From the NCBI GenBank assembly GCA_964371035.1, contig CAYJLG010000012.1, positions 5,300 through 69,299 on the forward strand: a stretch of 64,000 bases of DNA, given 5' to 3'. The notes beneath the pieces are model-generated. The model made no database searches and was not told where the DNA came from. It worked only from the letters and a program-made list of their open reading frames with translations. The position numbers and the translations under genes were made by a program. The stretch is from UBA1535 sp964371035 (lineage in GTDB: Bacteria > Bacillota > Clostridia > Tissierellales > Sedimentibacteraceae). Below are positions 27,816-37,783 of this stretch, in pieces; position 1 is the first letter of the stretch; each line of letters begins with the position of its first letter.

Positions 27816-30800
27816 CTATTCTGCTAAAATTTCAATATCTTCTTCGAAGTTCATATCGTCATAATCTCTTTCAACATCAATTCCAACGTTTCTGTATCTT
27901 TTCATACCAGTTCCTGCTGGAATTAACTTTCCGATGATTACATTCTCTTTTAAACCTATCAGATTATCGACTTTCCCTTTAGTTGCAGCATCAGTTAATA
28001 CTCTTGTAGTCTCTTGGAATGATGCAGATGCCAAGAATGAGTCTGTAGCTAAAGAAGCTTTAGTTATACCTAATAGAGCTCTTTCGCCCGTTGCTAGTTC
28101 TAGGCCTTGTTCTTCCATCTTTTGATTTTCTGCTGCAAATTCATTTAATGATACTAAGCTACCTGGTAATAAATTTGTGTCTCCAGCTTCGTCTATTCTC
28201 ATTTTGTTCATCATCTGTCTAATTATAACTTCAACGTGTTTATCACTAATATCAACACCCTGCATTCTATAAACTCTTTGAACTTCCATAAGTATATATG
28301 ATTGTAACGCCTTCAATCCACTGATTCTTAAGATGTCATGAGGGTTTATTGAACCATCAGTAATCTTTTCTCCAGCGTTTATTTCATCGCCTGTATTAAC
28401 TAAAAGTTTTGAACCATAAGGTATCAAGTATGTTCTAGAGTCAAAAGTTTCACTGCTAGTTACTACAATTTCCCTTTTGTTCGTCTTTTCAACTAATTCA
28501 ATTTTACCTGTTATTTCAGAAATAATCGCCAATCCTTTTGGCTTTCTAGCCTCAAACAATTCTTCTATACGTGGAAGACCTTGTGTTATATCACCAGCAG
28601 CAGCTATACCACCTGTATGGAAAGTACGCATTGTAAGCTGTGTACCTGGTTCACCAATTGACTGAGCCGCTATAATTCCAACCGATCCACCAACATGAAC
28701 AAGTTTACCTGTAGCAAGGTTGTTTCCATAACATTTTGCACAAACGCCCTGAGGAGTCTTACAAGTAAGCACAGATCTAATTTTTATAGCGTCAATAGCC
28801 TTTTCTACTTCGAATAATCTTTGAAGTTCTTCTGCCATCTCTTCAGATATCATTTCACCAGCAGACACTATAATTTCACCTGTGTTTTTGTTAACTATAT
28901 CAACTGCACTAAACCTGTCTGTTATTCTCTCTTTTAATTCTTCAATTCTTTCATTTCCATCAACAAAAGATTCAACTTCTAGTCCGTCTGTAGTAAAACA
29001 GTCAACTTCTCTAACTATAACATCCTGACTAACGTCTACAAGTCTTCTTGTTAAGTATCCTGAATCGGCCGTTCTTAAGGCAGTATCTGTCAAACCCTTT
29101 CTAGCACCTGTTGCTGAGATAAAGAATTCAAGTACCGATAAGCCTTCACGGAAATTTGATTTAACAGGAATTTCAACAGTCTTACCAGTCGAACTCGCCA
29201 TAAGACCTCTCATACCTGCTAACTGTTTAATTTGGTTACGACCACCCCTTGCACCTGAAACAGACATGATATAAAGAGCATTTTCTTCTTTTAAGTTATT
29301 CATCAGAACATTAGTAACTTCCTCAGTAGTTTCGTTCCAAATTTTAACTACATTTTCATATCTTTCTTCATCAGTCATGATACCTCTACGATATTTTTTC
29401 TCGTATTCCATAACCTTTTGTTCAGCTTCTGCAATAAGTTCGCTCTTTCTTTGTGGTATCTCGATATCACTAACACTTACAGTAATAGCGCCTACTGTTG
29501 AATACTTAAATCCTGTTGATTTGATTTTATCTAAAACTTCTGCAGTTTTTGAATTTCCATGAGTTTTGAAGCATTTATGAATTACGTCTTCAAGTATTTT
29601 TTTAGTAACTATCTTGTCAACTTCCAGTGAAAATTTATCTTTACTTCTATCTACAAAACCTAAATCTTGAGGTACATTTTCATTGAAAATAAATCTACCA
29701 ACCGTGCTCTCTACAAGACTTGATTCTCCATCAACTACCATTCTAACTTTAACTTTAGCATGAAGATTTACATCTCCATTGTAATAAGCCATAGTCATTT
29801 CGTCATAGTCTTTGAATACCATACCTGCGCCTTTTTCTTCAACATTAGGCAATGTCATAGTCAAATAATAGCTACCTAAAACCATATCCTGAGTAGGAGT
29901 AGTTACAGGTCTACCATCCTTTGGCGCTAAAATATTGTTTACCGATAACATCAAAAATCTTGATTCTGCTTGAGCTTCTACAGATAAAGGAACGTGAACA
30001 GCCATCTGATCACCGTCAAAATCGGCATTATAAGCAGTACAAACTAGAGGATGTAGTTTAATAGCCTTACCTTCAACCAATACAGGTTCAAATGATTGAA
30101 TCCCTAATCTGTGTAGTGTAGGTGCACGGTTAAGCATTACAGTATGATCTTTAATAATATTGTCTAGAACATCCCATACTACCGAATCTGTTTTTTCAAC
30201 TTTTTTCTTAGCACTTTTGATATTATGTGCAATTCCATTTTCAACTAATTCTTTCATTACAAAAGGTTTGAAAAGTTCAAGTGCCATAGCTTTAGGTAAT
30301 CCACACTGATAAAACTTAAGTTCAGGTCCTACAACTATAACCGAACGGCCAGAGTAGTCAACCCTCTTACCAAGCAAGTTTTGTCTAAAGCGACCTTGCT
30401 TACCACTAAGCATGTCTGAAAGTGATTTAAGAGGCCTATTTCCAGGTCCTGTCACAGGTCTGCCTCTTCTACCATTATTGATTAATGCATCAACAGCTTC
30501 TTGAAGCATTCTTTTTTCATTTCTTACGATTATATCTGGAGCACCAAGGTCTAATAGTCTCTTAAGCCTATTATTTCTATTGATAACTCTTCGATACAAA
30601 TCATTTAAATCAGAAGTAGCAAATCTACCACCGTCAAGCTGTACCATAGGTCTTAAATCTGGTGGTATTACTGGTAGAACATCTAAAACCATCCATTCAG
30701 GCAAATTACCTGAAGTTCTAAAAGCTTCAACAACTTCAAGTCTTCTTGTAATTCTTATCTTTTTTTGACCTTTGCTAGTTTTAAGTTCTTTTCTCAAATC

Positions 30801-31367
30801 TACAGTTTCTTGTTCAAGATCTATTCTTTGCAACAAAGCTTTTATAGCTTCTGCACCCATGCCAGCTTTAAATGCGTTTTGATAATGCTCTCTATACTCT
30901 CTATATTCAGTTTCAGTCAATAACTGCTTTTCTGATAAAGTTGTTTCACCTGGGTCTGTTACAACATATTGTGCAAAATATAATATCTTTTCTAAAGATC
31001 TTGGTGACATGTCAAGCATAAGTCCAAGTCTTGATGGAATCCCTTTAAAGTACCAAATATGAGAAACTGGTGCAGCAAGTTCTATGTGCCCCATTCTCTC
31101 TCTTCTAACTTTTGCCTTGATTACTTCAACACCACATCTATCGCAGACTACACCTTTATATCTTACTCTTTTGTATTTTCCACAGTGACATTCCCAATCT
31201 TTTTGAGGTCCAAAAATTTTCTCGCAAAACAAACCGTCTTTTTCCGGTTTCAACGTTCTATAATTAATCGTTTCAGGTTTTTTAACTTCACCTCTTGACC
31301 ATAGCCTTATTTTTTCTGGCGAAGCTAGTCCTATTCTTATTGATTCAAAATTATTATATTCTATCAA
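27816..31367 (-). CDS. rpoC: DNA-directed RNA polymerase subunit beta'
   Basis: A 1183 aa RNA polymerase subunit with the N-terminal zinc site (CHCGKYKR...CDRCG), the active-site NADFDGDQMAVH that binds catalytic Mg, and the second zinc site (CKTPQGVCAKCYG). The short clostridial form is complete. The start is a TTG at 31367 (MIEYNNFESIRIGLASP), with GAAGGGAG 8 nt upstream; no better ATG fits the conserved N-terminus. It lies 42 bp after rpoB and is cotranscribed. Confidence 0.97.
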   Translation of the reverse strand: MIEYNNFESIRIGLASPEKIRLWSRGEVKKPETINYRTLKPEKDGLFCEKIFGPQKDWECHCGKYKRVRYKGVVCDRCGVEVIKAKVRRERMGHIELAAPVSHIWYFKGIPSRLGLMLDMSPRSLEKILYFAQYVVTDPGETTLSEKQLLTETEYREYREHYQNAFKAGMGAEAIKALLQRIDLEQETVDLRKELKTSKGQKKIRITRRLEVVEAFRTSGNLPEWMVLDVLPVIPPDLRPMVQLDGGRFATSDLNDLYRRVINRNNRLKRLLDLGAPDIIVRNEKRMLQEAVDALINNGRRGRPVTGPGNRPLKSLSDMLSGKQGRFRQNLLGKRVDYSGRSVIVVGPELKFYQCGLPKAMALELFKPFVMKELVENGIAHNIKSAKKKVEKTDSVVWDVLDNIIKDHTVMLNRAPTLHRLGIQSFEPVLVEGKAIKLHPLVCTAYNADFDGDQMAVHVPLSVEAQAESRFLMLSVNNILAPKDGRPVTTPTQDMVLGSYYLTMTLPNVEEKGAGMVFKDYDEMTMAYYNGDVNLHAKVKVRMVVDGESSLVESTVGRFIFNENVPQDLGFVDRSKDKFSLEVDKIVTKKILEDVIHKCFKTHGNSKTAEVLDKIKSTGFKYSTVGAITVSVSDIEIPQRKSELIAEAEQKVMEYEKKYRRGIMTDEERYENVVKIWNETTEEVTNVLMNNLKEENALYIMSVSGARGGRNQIKQLAGMRGLMASSTGKTVEIPVKSNFREGLSVLEFFISATGARKGLTDTALRTADSGYLTRRLVDVSQDVIVREVDCFTTDGLEVESFVDGNERIEELKERITDRFSAVDIVNKNTGEIIVSAGEMISEEMAEELQRLFEVEKAIDAIKIRSVLTCKTPQGVCAKCYGNNLATGKLVHVGGSVGIIAAQSIGEPGTQLTMRTFHTGGIAAAGDITQGLPRIEELFEARKPKGLAIISEITGKIELVEKTNKREIVVTSSETFDSRTYLIPYGSKLLVNTGDEINAGEKITDGSINPHDILRISGLKALQSYILMEVQRVYRMQGVDISDKHVEVIIRQMMNKMRIDEAGDTNLLPGSLVSLNEFAAENQKMEEQGLELATGERALLGITKASLATDSFLASASFQETTRVLTDAATKGKVDNLIGLKENVIIGKLIPAGTGMKRYRNVGIDVERDYDDMNFEEDIEILAE

Positions 31368-31409
31368 GAAGTCCGCTCCCTTCTTATATTTTAATTTTTG
31401 TTAAAACTA

Positions 31410-34400
31410 CTATTCATCGTAACCCAAATCTGTCTCATCGTCAAATTCTTCATAATCATCATCATCGTCAAGCTCATCATCATAAGTTTCATCGTCATAT
31501 TCATCAAATTTCATTGACAAATCGTTAATATCTTCAATATTTGACATGCCTTCTGCACCTTCTTCATAGATTACGTCTTCCATTCCGTCTTGTAATGTTG
31601 TGTAATCATCAGTGCTTTCAGTTATTTCCAATTCATTTTGATCATCTGTTATTATTCTGATATCAAGAGCTAAGCTTTGAAGTTCTTTGATCAATACTTT
31701 AAATGATTCTGGAACTCCTGGTTCAGGTATGTTTTCACCTTTAACTATAGCTTCATAAGTTTTAACTCTACCAGTAACATCATCTGATTTAACAGTTAAT
31801 ATCTCTTGAAGAGTGTGCGCAGCTCCATATGCCTCAAGCGCCCAAACTTCCATCTCTCCAAATCTCTGTCCACCAAATTGAGCCTTACCGCCTAATGGCT
31901 GTTGAGTAACTAGTGAGTAAGGTCCTGTAGAACGAGCGTGTATCTTATCATCAACAAGGTGGTGAAGTTTTAGCATATACATATATCCAACTGTTACATC
32001 ACCGTCAAAATATTCTCCAGATCTTCCATCTCTTAATTTAATTTTACCTGATCTTGGGTATCCAGCAAGCTCCAATGCTTCGAAAATATCCTCTTCAGAT
32101 GCTCCATCAAATACAGGAGTAGCAACATGCCATCCTAATTTTTTAGCAGCAAATCCTAAGTGAACTTCCAAAACCTGTCCAATGTTCATACGTGAAGGAA
32201 CGCCCAATGGGTTTAAAACAACTTGAAGCGGTGTTCCATCTGGTAAATACGGCATATCTTCTTCTGGCATTATTCTTGAGATTACACCTTTGTTACCATG
32301 GCGACCACACATTTTGTCTCCAACATTTATCTTACGTTTAGTAGCAATATATACTCTTACAAGTTTATTAACACCTGGACTTAATTCATCGCCATTTTCT
32401 CTTGTAAATATCTTTACGTCTACAATTATACCGGTTTCACCATGTGGTACCTTAAGTGATGTGTCTCTAACTTCTCTAGCTTTTTCGCCAAATATAGCTC
32501 TTAAAAGTCTTTCTTCAGCAGTTAGCTCAGTTTCACCCTTAGGAGTAACTTTGCCTACTAAAATATCTCCTGAAACTACTTCAGCACCTATCCTGATTAT
32601 TCCTCTTTCGTCTAAATCTTTAAGAGCGTCGTCGCCAACATTCGGTATGTCTCTAGTAATTTCTTCTGGTCCTAGTTTTGTATCTCTAGCTTCAGCCTCA
32701 TATTCTTCTATATGGACAGATGTCAACACATCATCCATTACTAATTTTTCATTTAATAGTATCGCATCTTCATAATTGTAACCTTCCCAAGTCATAAAAC
32801 CTATAAGAAGATTTTTTCCAATAGCTATATCTCCATTTTCTGTAGATGCACCATCAGCAATAATCTGACCCTTTGATACTTTATCTCCCTTAGAAATAAT
32901 TGGGCGTTGATTCAAGCAAGTACCTTGATTAGAACGCTTAAATTTCATAAGTGGATATCTATCTAACATTCCGTTATCATCTCTTCTGATAATAATTTCA
33001 TTAGCTACAACAGATTCTATCTTTCCATCATGTCTCGCAATTACAACGACGCCTGAATCTTTTGCAGCTTTGTATTCCATTCCTGTTCCAACGATTGGAG
33101 CTTCTGTGATTAGCAACGGAACAGCCTGACGTTGCATGTTCGCACCCATAAGAGCACGATTGGCATCATCATTCTCCAAAAACGGTATCATCGCAGTACC
33201 AACAGATATAACTTGCTTTGGAGATACGTCCATATAATCAACTTTAGATTTATCAACTATTTCTGGAGCGCCATTAGCACCACGAACAACAACACGGTCA
33301 TTAACAAATGTTCCATCTGCGTTTAGAGGTTCATTTGACTGAGCAACAACAACAGTATCTTCTACATCAGCAGTAAGATAGTCGATTTGGCCAATAACTC
33401 GACCTGATGCTTTATCTATTTTTCTATATGGAGATTCTAAAAATCCATACTCATTAATTCTTGCATAAGTAGCCAACGAAGTAATAAGACCGATGTTAGG
33501 ACCTTCAGGAGTCTCTATCGGGCACATTCTTCCATAATGAGATTGATGAACGTCTCTAACCTCAAAACTTGCTCTATCCCTTGAAAGTCCTCCAGGGCCT
33601 AGTGCAGACATTCTTCTTTTATTAGTTAATTCTGCAAGAGGATTAGTTTGATCCATAAACTGTGAAAGCTGTGAACTACCAAAGAATTCTTTTACAGCAG
33701 CAGAAACGGGCCTAATGTTCATCAGAACTTGAGGCGTTATGGCATCGACATCTTGAATAGTCATTCTTTCTTTAACTACTCTCTCCATTCTAGTAAGACC
33801 CACTCTTACTTGGTTTTGCAAAAGTTCTCCTACTGAACGAAGTCTTCTGTTTCCTAAATGGTCAATATCATCAGTTCTTCCTATACCTGAAAACAAACCA
33901 AACTGATAGCTAACAGATGCTATCATATCATCTATCAAAATATGTTTTGGCGTTAATAATTTAAATTTTTCAATTATAGCTTTTTCTATATTTTCAACTG
34001 TATCATTTTCATCTAATATTTTTTTGAATTCAGGATAATAAACTTTTTCTTTTAACCCTAACTTTTCAAAATCAATGTCTAAATCAAACACTTTTGGATC
34101 AACAAAATTATTGCTTACAATTCTGACTATTTTTTCGTCATTACCATAAACATCAATAGAGTTGATTCCTGCTGCTTCGATTTTATCAAAAACATCTTTA
34201 TTTAATACATCACCTTCCGAAGCTATAACTTCACCTGTCTCATTATCAACAAGGTCTGCCGCTAGTCTTTTTCCATCAGCTCTTGATCTAAATGATAATT
34301 TTTGGTTAAATTTATACCTTCCAACTTTTGCCATGTCATATCTTTTATGATCAAAAAACAATGATTCAATCAAAGACGATGCACTATCAAACGTAGGTGG

Positions 34401-35138
34401 TTCACCTGGTCTAAGTCTTTTATAAATTTCTATAAGCGCTTCTTCGCTATTAGTTGTAGTATCTTTGTCAAGGGTTTTCAAAAGTTGCTCTGATTCTCCC
34501 ATAACTTCGATCATACGTGAATTTGTCTGAAGTCCCATAGCTCTTAACAAAACTGTAGCAGGAAGTTTTCTTGTTCTATCTACTCTTACAGATATAATAT
34601 CATTAGAGTCAGTTTCATATTCAAGCCAAGCACCTCTATTTGGGATAACAGTACAAGAGTATAACTCTTTTCCAAGTTTATCTCTTTCCATTACATAATA
34701 AACACCTGGAGAACGAACTAATTGGCTAACAATTACACGTTCCGCTCCGTTTATGATAAATGTTCCTCTTTCAGTCATCAAAGGAAAATCACCCATAAAC
34801 GCTTCTTGTTCAATTACACCTTTTACGTTGCCTTCTTCTTTATTGATAAGTCTTACACTTACTCTCAAAGGAACAGCGTATGTTGCATCTCTTTCCTTAC
34901 ATTCTAACTGGTCAAATTTTGGTTCACCGTCAAGTTTGTGATCTACAAACTCTAAAATCAAATTTCCAGTGTAATCCTCGATTGGAGAAATATCTTCAAA
35001 GACTTCCTTCAATCCTTCTTTAATAAACCACTCGTAAGATCTCTTTTGAACCTCAATTAAATCAGGTAATTCTAGAACTTCTTCTATCTTCGAATAGCTC
35101 ATTCTAGTTCGATTACCAATTTTCACAGGATGTGGCAT
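31410..35138 (-). CDS. rpoB: DNA-directed RNA polymerase subunit beta with acidic C-terminal tail
   Basis: A 1242 aa RNA polymerase subunit. The rifampicin-binding region (SQLSQFMDQTNPLAEL...RRMSALGPGGLSR) has wild-type residues, and the C-terminal clamp region ends near VLIKELQSLALDIRII. Beyond this is an extension of about 75 residues that becomes almost pure Asp/Glu/Tyr (last ~34 residues). Tails of this sort occur in some clostridia, but this one is long. The ATG follows AGGGGTG. It has its own strong promoter, and the gene normally found just upstream (rplL) is 25 kb away. Confidence 0.97.
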   Translation of the reverse strand: MPHPVKIGNRTRMSYSKIEEVLELPDLIEVQKRSYEWFIKEGLKEVFEDISPIEDYTGNLILEFVDHKLDGEPKFDQLECKERDATYAVPLRVSVRLINKEEGNVKGVIEQEAFMGDFPLMTERGTFIINGAERVIVSQLVRSPGVYYVMERDKLGKELYSCTVIPNRGAWLEYETDSNDIISVRVDRTRKLPATVLLRAMGLQTNSRMIEVMGESEQLLKTLDKDTTTNSEEALIEIYKRLRPGEPPTFDSASSLIESLFFDHKRYDMAKVGRYKFNQKLSFRSRADGKRLAADLVDNETGEVIASEGDVLNKDVFDKIEAAGINSIDVYGNDEKIVRIVSNNFVDPKVFDLDIDFEKLGLKEKVYYPEFKKILDENDTVENIEKAIIEKFKLLTPKHILIDDMIASVSYQFGLFSGIGRTDDIDHLGNRRLRSVGELLQNQVRVGLTRMERVVKERMTIQDVDAITPQVLMNIRPVSAAVKEFFGSSQLSQFMDQTNPLAELTNKRRMSALGPGGLSRDRASFEVRDVHQSHYGRMCPIETPEGPNIGLITSLATYARINEYGFLESPYRKIDKASGRVIGQIDYLTADVEDTVVVAQSNEPLNADGTFVNDRVVVRGANGAPEIVDKSKVDYMDVSPKQVISVGTAMIPFLENDDANRALMGANMQRQAVPLLITEAPIVGTGMEYKAAKDSGVVVIARHDGKIESVVANEIIIRRDDNGMLDRYPLMKFKRSNQGTCLNQRPIISKGDKVSKGQIIADGASTENGDIAIGKNLLIGFMTWEGYNYEDAILLNEKLVMDDVLTSVHIEEYEAEARDTKLGPEEITRDIPNVGDDALKDLDERGIIRIGAEVVSGDILVGKVTPKGETELTAEERLLRAIFGEKAREVRDTSLKVPHGETGIIVDVKIFTRENGDELSPGVNKLVRVYIATKRKINVGDKMCGRHGNKGVISRIMPEEDMPYLPDGTPLQVVLNPLGVPSRMNIGQVLEVHLGFAAKKLGWHVATPVFDGASEEDIFEALELAGYPRSGKIKLRDGRSGEYFDGDVTVGYMYMLKLHHLVDDKIHARSTGPYSLVTQQPLGGKAQFGGQRFGEMEVWALEAYGAAHTLQEILTVKSDDVTGRVKTYEAIVKGENIPEPGVPESFKVLIKELQSLALDIRIITDDQNELEITESTDDYTTLQDGMEDVIYEEGAEGMSNIEDINDLSMKFDEYDDETYDDELDDDDDYEEFDDETDLGYDE

Positions 35139-35215
35139 TTTTTCACCCCTAATCGTAGTATTTGTTTTTTTCTATACAATTTTTGTGCCAACATTGCACT
35201 TAAGCAGTACCTAAT

Positions 35216-35244
35216 ATCATAACATTATTAAAAATTATTGTCAA
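35216..35244 (-). promoter_or_regulatory. rpoBC promoter
   Basis: On the minus strand, a consensus TTGACA (35239-35244) and TATGAT (35216-35221) are 17 nt apart, about 78 bp upstream of rpoB. This makes rpoBC independent of the ribosomal protein genes from which it has been separated. Confidence 0.88.
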
Positions 35245-35284
35245 GTGGTTTTTTTGCTTAACAATATGATTTTTCTAAAGGATA

Positions 35285-35502
35285 GTTACTATTCACAGTC
35301 AATTTCTGGAGTAAATAAGGAAAAAATAATAAAATATGGAAGCCTTATGGAGATTGGATTAAGTTGTGTGATAGTTTTATGAGCGTTTTAGTCATCTTAT
35401 GGCTTAGCCCTAAAAATATACTGCGTTATGACTTTGCGAGTAAAACTACATAGACAACTTCCCAATTGGAGTACCAGCGACATAATTTATTGTTTTTTCC
35501 TT
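35285..35502. repeat. Long imperfect hairpin repeat, copy 1 (complete)
   Basis: A nearly self-complementary element. The arms AAGGAAAAAATAATAAA (from 35318) and TTATTGTTTTTTCCTT (ending 35502) pair at the ends; nested pairs such as AAGTTGTGTGATAGTTTTA with TAAAACTACATAGACAACTT pair inside, giving a stem of about 185 nt. Its first ~88 bases recur at the right window edge with one mismatch over the best 53 positions. It has no open reading frame of note. The size, AT-richness and multi-copy nature suggest a MITE-like or REP-like intergenic element. It lies at the island's rpoB-side junction. The rest of 35503-35544 holds nothing I recognise. Confidence 0.75.
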
Positions 35503-35544
35503 TGGGATACATATGTTAGCTGTAAATTTTAACGGAAAAATTCA

Positions 35545-36642
35545 TTATATACTCTCAGCAATTTCTTTAAGTCTTGAGTAGGAATACTCCAAAAAATTAT
35601 ATATAGCTATACAGTAATAATTTTTCTTAGTATCTTCGATTCTATCACGTCTACATCCACCCCTACATAAAAAATACCAATTACAAGTTTTGCAATCATT
35701 AGAAACTGCGCTACCAATTTGATAAAAGTTTGAATTTTCCCTTTTTCTATTTATTTCAAGCATAGTATTATCGTTAAAATTGCCAAGTTTATATTCATCT
35801 AGCACATAAAAATCACATGGATATACACTTCCATCTGCTTCTACAACAGTTTGAATGCCACAATAACCACTCATACCACAACTTTCCGCTGGCATACCTT
35901 TTAATATCATAACAAAATTTTCAAAATATCTATCCAATACTTGTTTTCCGTTTTTAAGATTCTCATACCACAAGTCAAATCGCTCTTTTAAAAACGTTTC
36001 ATAAGTTGCAGGCGTAAGAGAATATTCATTTTGACCTCGTTCTTTCCCTAATTCATCTAGACATGGAATAAATTGCTGATATACAAACCCTCTTTTTAGA
36101 TAAAACTTGTAAATCTTTTTAATAAGAGGGGCAGTTAAAGCATTTACTACTGTTAGTATATTGTACTCTACTCTATATTTGTCAAATAGTTCTGCTATTT
36201 CCATTGTTTTATAAAATGTACCTTTGTTTTTACTATCAACTCTTATTTTATCATGAGTATCTTTAATTCCATCAATAGAAAGACCAACAAGAAAATTATT
36301 CTCATAAAAAAATTTAGCCCATTCCTTGTTTACGTTTATACCATTTGTTTGTATAGCATAAACAACACTAAGATCACTTTTTTTTCTTGAATTTACAAAA
36401 GAAATTACTTCTTTATAAAAATCAAGCCCTCTAAGAGTAGGTTCGCCTCCTTGGAAAGCTATTGTCAAATATTTTTGAGTATAATCTATGGCCTTTCCTA
36501 TAACATTGTGCATTGTTTCAACAGACATCATTCCAAAATTCTCTATTTCACGATGTGTGCTAACATCTGCATAGAAACAATATTTGCACCTCATATTACA
36601 ACTTGCTCCCGCAGGTTTAATCAATAAATACATTGCATTCAT
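35545..36642 (-). CDS. Anaerobic sulfatase-maturating enzyme (radical SAM/SPASM)
   Basis: A 365 aa radical SAM enzyme that converts the active-site Cys (or Ser) of sulfatases to formylglycine without oxygen. C15, C19 and C22 form the CxxxCxxC 4Fe-4S motif in CNMRCKYC, followed by FQGGEPTLRG and the C-terminal SPASM cysteines (CGMSGYCG, CDFY, CKTC, CRGGC) for two auxiliary clusters. The start is the ATG at 36642, preceded by AAAAGGCG; the longer frame adds 12 non-conserved residues. Its substrate is probably the Cys-type sulfatase at 58.6-60.2 kb. A role on another SPASM target cannot be excluded, but the fit is good. Confidence 0.88.
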   Translation of the reverse strand: MNAMYLLIKPAGASCNMRCKYCFYADVSTHREIENFGMMSVETMHNVIGKAIDYTQKYLTIAFQGGEPTLRGLDFYKEVISFVNSRKKSDLSVVYAIQTNGINVNKEWAKFFYENNFLVGLSIDGIKDTHDKIRVDSKNKGTFYKTMEIAELFDKYRVEYNILTVVNALTAPLIKKIYKFYLKRGFVYQQFIPCLDELGKERGQNEYSLTPATYETFLKERFDLWYENLKNGKQVLDRYFENFVMILKGMPAESCGMSGYCGIQTVVEADGSVYPCDFYVLDEYKLGNFNDNTMLEINRKRENSNFYQIGSAVSNDCKTCNWYFLCRGGCRRDRIEDTKKNYYCIAIYNFLEYSYSRLKEIAESI

Positions 36643-36762
36643 ACTAGTTCGCCTTTTAATTAATTTTAACATTATCAATTATTTTATCGAATCGTTTAAA
36701 ATGGATGTTTATATAATAGTACCATTTATCTGGAATTTTTGCATTCAAATCTTTTCATGTTG

Positions 36763-37668
36763 TCATATCACGGTATTTTTTAATATTCCTATCCCTTCTA
36801 CCGACATTTCAATGACATCATTTTTTTTAAGATACGGATATTTTTCTCTATTATACTCTAACAAAGAACATCCGCCTATAGTTCCCGAACCAAACAATTC
36901 ACCAGGATACAAAGTTACATCTTTAGAAGCTCTTTCAATCATTTTCGAAAAAGAATGATGAATATATTTTGTATTGCTTTCATTTATTATTTCATGATTA
37001 AGTTTCAAAGTCGTTTTTAAGTCAAACCTTAAGTTATCTTCGCAGAGATTTTTTTCAAATTCATCAATTGTGACTAATATAGGTCCTACTGAAGTCGCAT
37101 AATCTTTACCTTTAGCAGGCCCTAATCCAACTAAAAGCTCTTTTGCTTGTATATCTCTTGAACTCCAATCATTTATTATTGTTAACCCAAAAATATGATC
37201 CATAGCACTTTCTTCTTTAATATTAATTCCTTTTTTTCCTATTACAAACCCAATTTCAAATTCAAAATCAAAACAATTTGTAGATGGTTGGATTTCTACA
37301 ACTTCATCTGAACCACGCATACAATTAGAATTTGAAAAATAGAATACTGGAATGTCATAGTATTCGTTTCGAGGTTTACGACCTGATAAAGCTAAACAAT
37401 TTTCATAGTGTTCTTTAAATCCCATAAAATCTCTAAAAGAAACAGGTGCATCTATAGGTGCTAAATATTTTACCTCATTAGCATTACACATAGCTTTTGC
37501 ATTGTCAATGTTTTCTATTATTAATTCTTCATATTCTTCATATTGCTCTATTAATGCAATTAAATTATCGGGTAATGCTTTACTTATATTATCAAATGGT
37601 ATAAATTTATCATCTTTTATTAATCCAACATATATTTTTTCATCTTTACTTATTCTTGCAAATTTCAT
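36763..37668 (-). CDS. Fumarylacetoacetate hydrolase family protein
   Basis: A 301 aa protein with the FAH C-terminal fold. The metal-binding acidic residues are in DFEFEIGFVIGKKG, followed by NDWSSRDIQ, GPAKGKDYATSVGP and LYPGELFGSGTIGG. Members hydrolyse or decarboxylate acylpyruvates and beta-diketo acids, or hydrate 2-oxo-4-pentenoates, at a Mg/Mn site. In this island a C-C bond hydrolase acting on a ring-opened diketo acid is plausible, but the substrate cannot be read from the sequence. It lies 120 bp before the sulfatase maturase gene and after the transporter terminator. Confidence 0.85.
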   Translation of the reverse strand: MKFARISKDEKIYVGLIKDDKFIPFDNISKALPDNLIALIEQYEEYEELIIENIDNAKAMCNANEVKYLAPIDAPVSFRDFMGFKEHYENCLALSGRKPRNEYYDIPVFYFSNSNCMRGSDEVVEIQPSTNCFDFEFEIGFVIGKKGINIKEESAMDHIFGLTIINDWSSRDIQAKELLVGLGPAKGKDYATSVGPILVTIDEFEKNLCEDNLRFDLKTTLKLNHEIINESNTKYIHHSFSKMIERASKDVTLYPGELFGSGTIGGCSLLEYNREKYPYLKKNDVIEMSVEGIGILKNTVI

Positions 37669-37699
37669 ATTTTCACCTTGTTATAATAATATTTTTTAA

Positions 37700-37750
37700 T
37701 ATAAAAGAGGATGTCGCGTATTCCATAATAGAAAAGCGCATCCTCTTTGA
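37700..37750 (-). terminator. Terminator after the SLC13-type transporter gene
   Basis: A strong stem, AAAGAGGATG...CATCCTCTTT plus an adjoining CGC/GCG pairing, closes a loop of about 18 nt, followed on the minus strand by an A/T-rich tract containing a T-run. It lies just past the transporter stop and upstream of the FAH gene. Confidence 0.75.
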
Positions 37751-37783
37751 ATTATACATATGCTAAAAATTTGATACTGCCTG

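Noticed and set aside
32290..32775. 161-codon plus-strand open frame inside rpoB
   Set aside because: It is antisense to one of the most conserved bacterial genes and has no domain signature.
36643..36762. Promoter for the sulfatase maturase gene
   Set aside because: TTGAAT and TATTAT occur in the spacer but at the wrong distance from each other (24 nt); not convincing.
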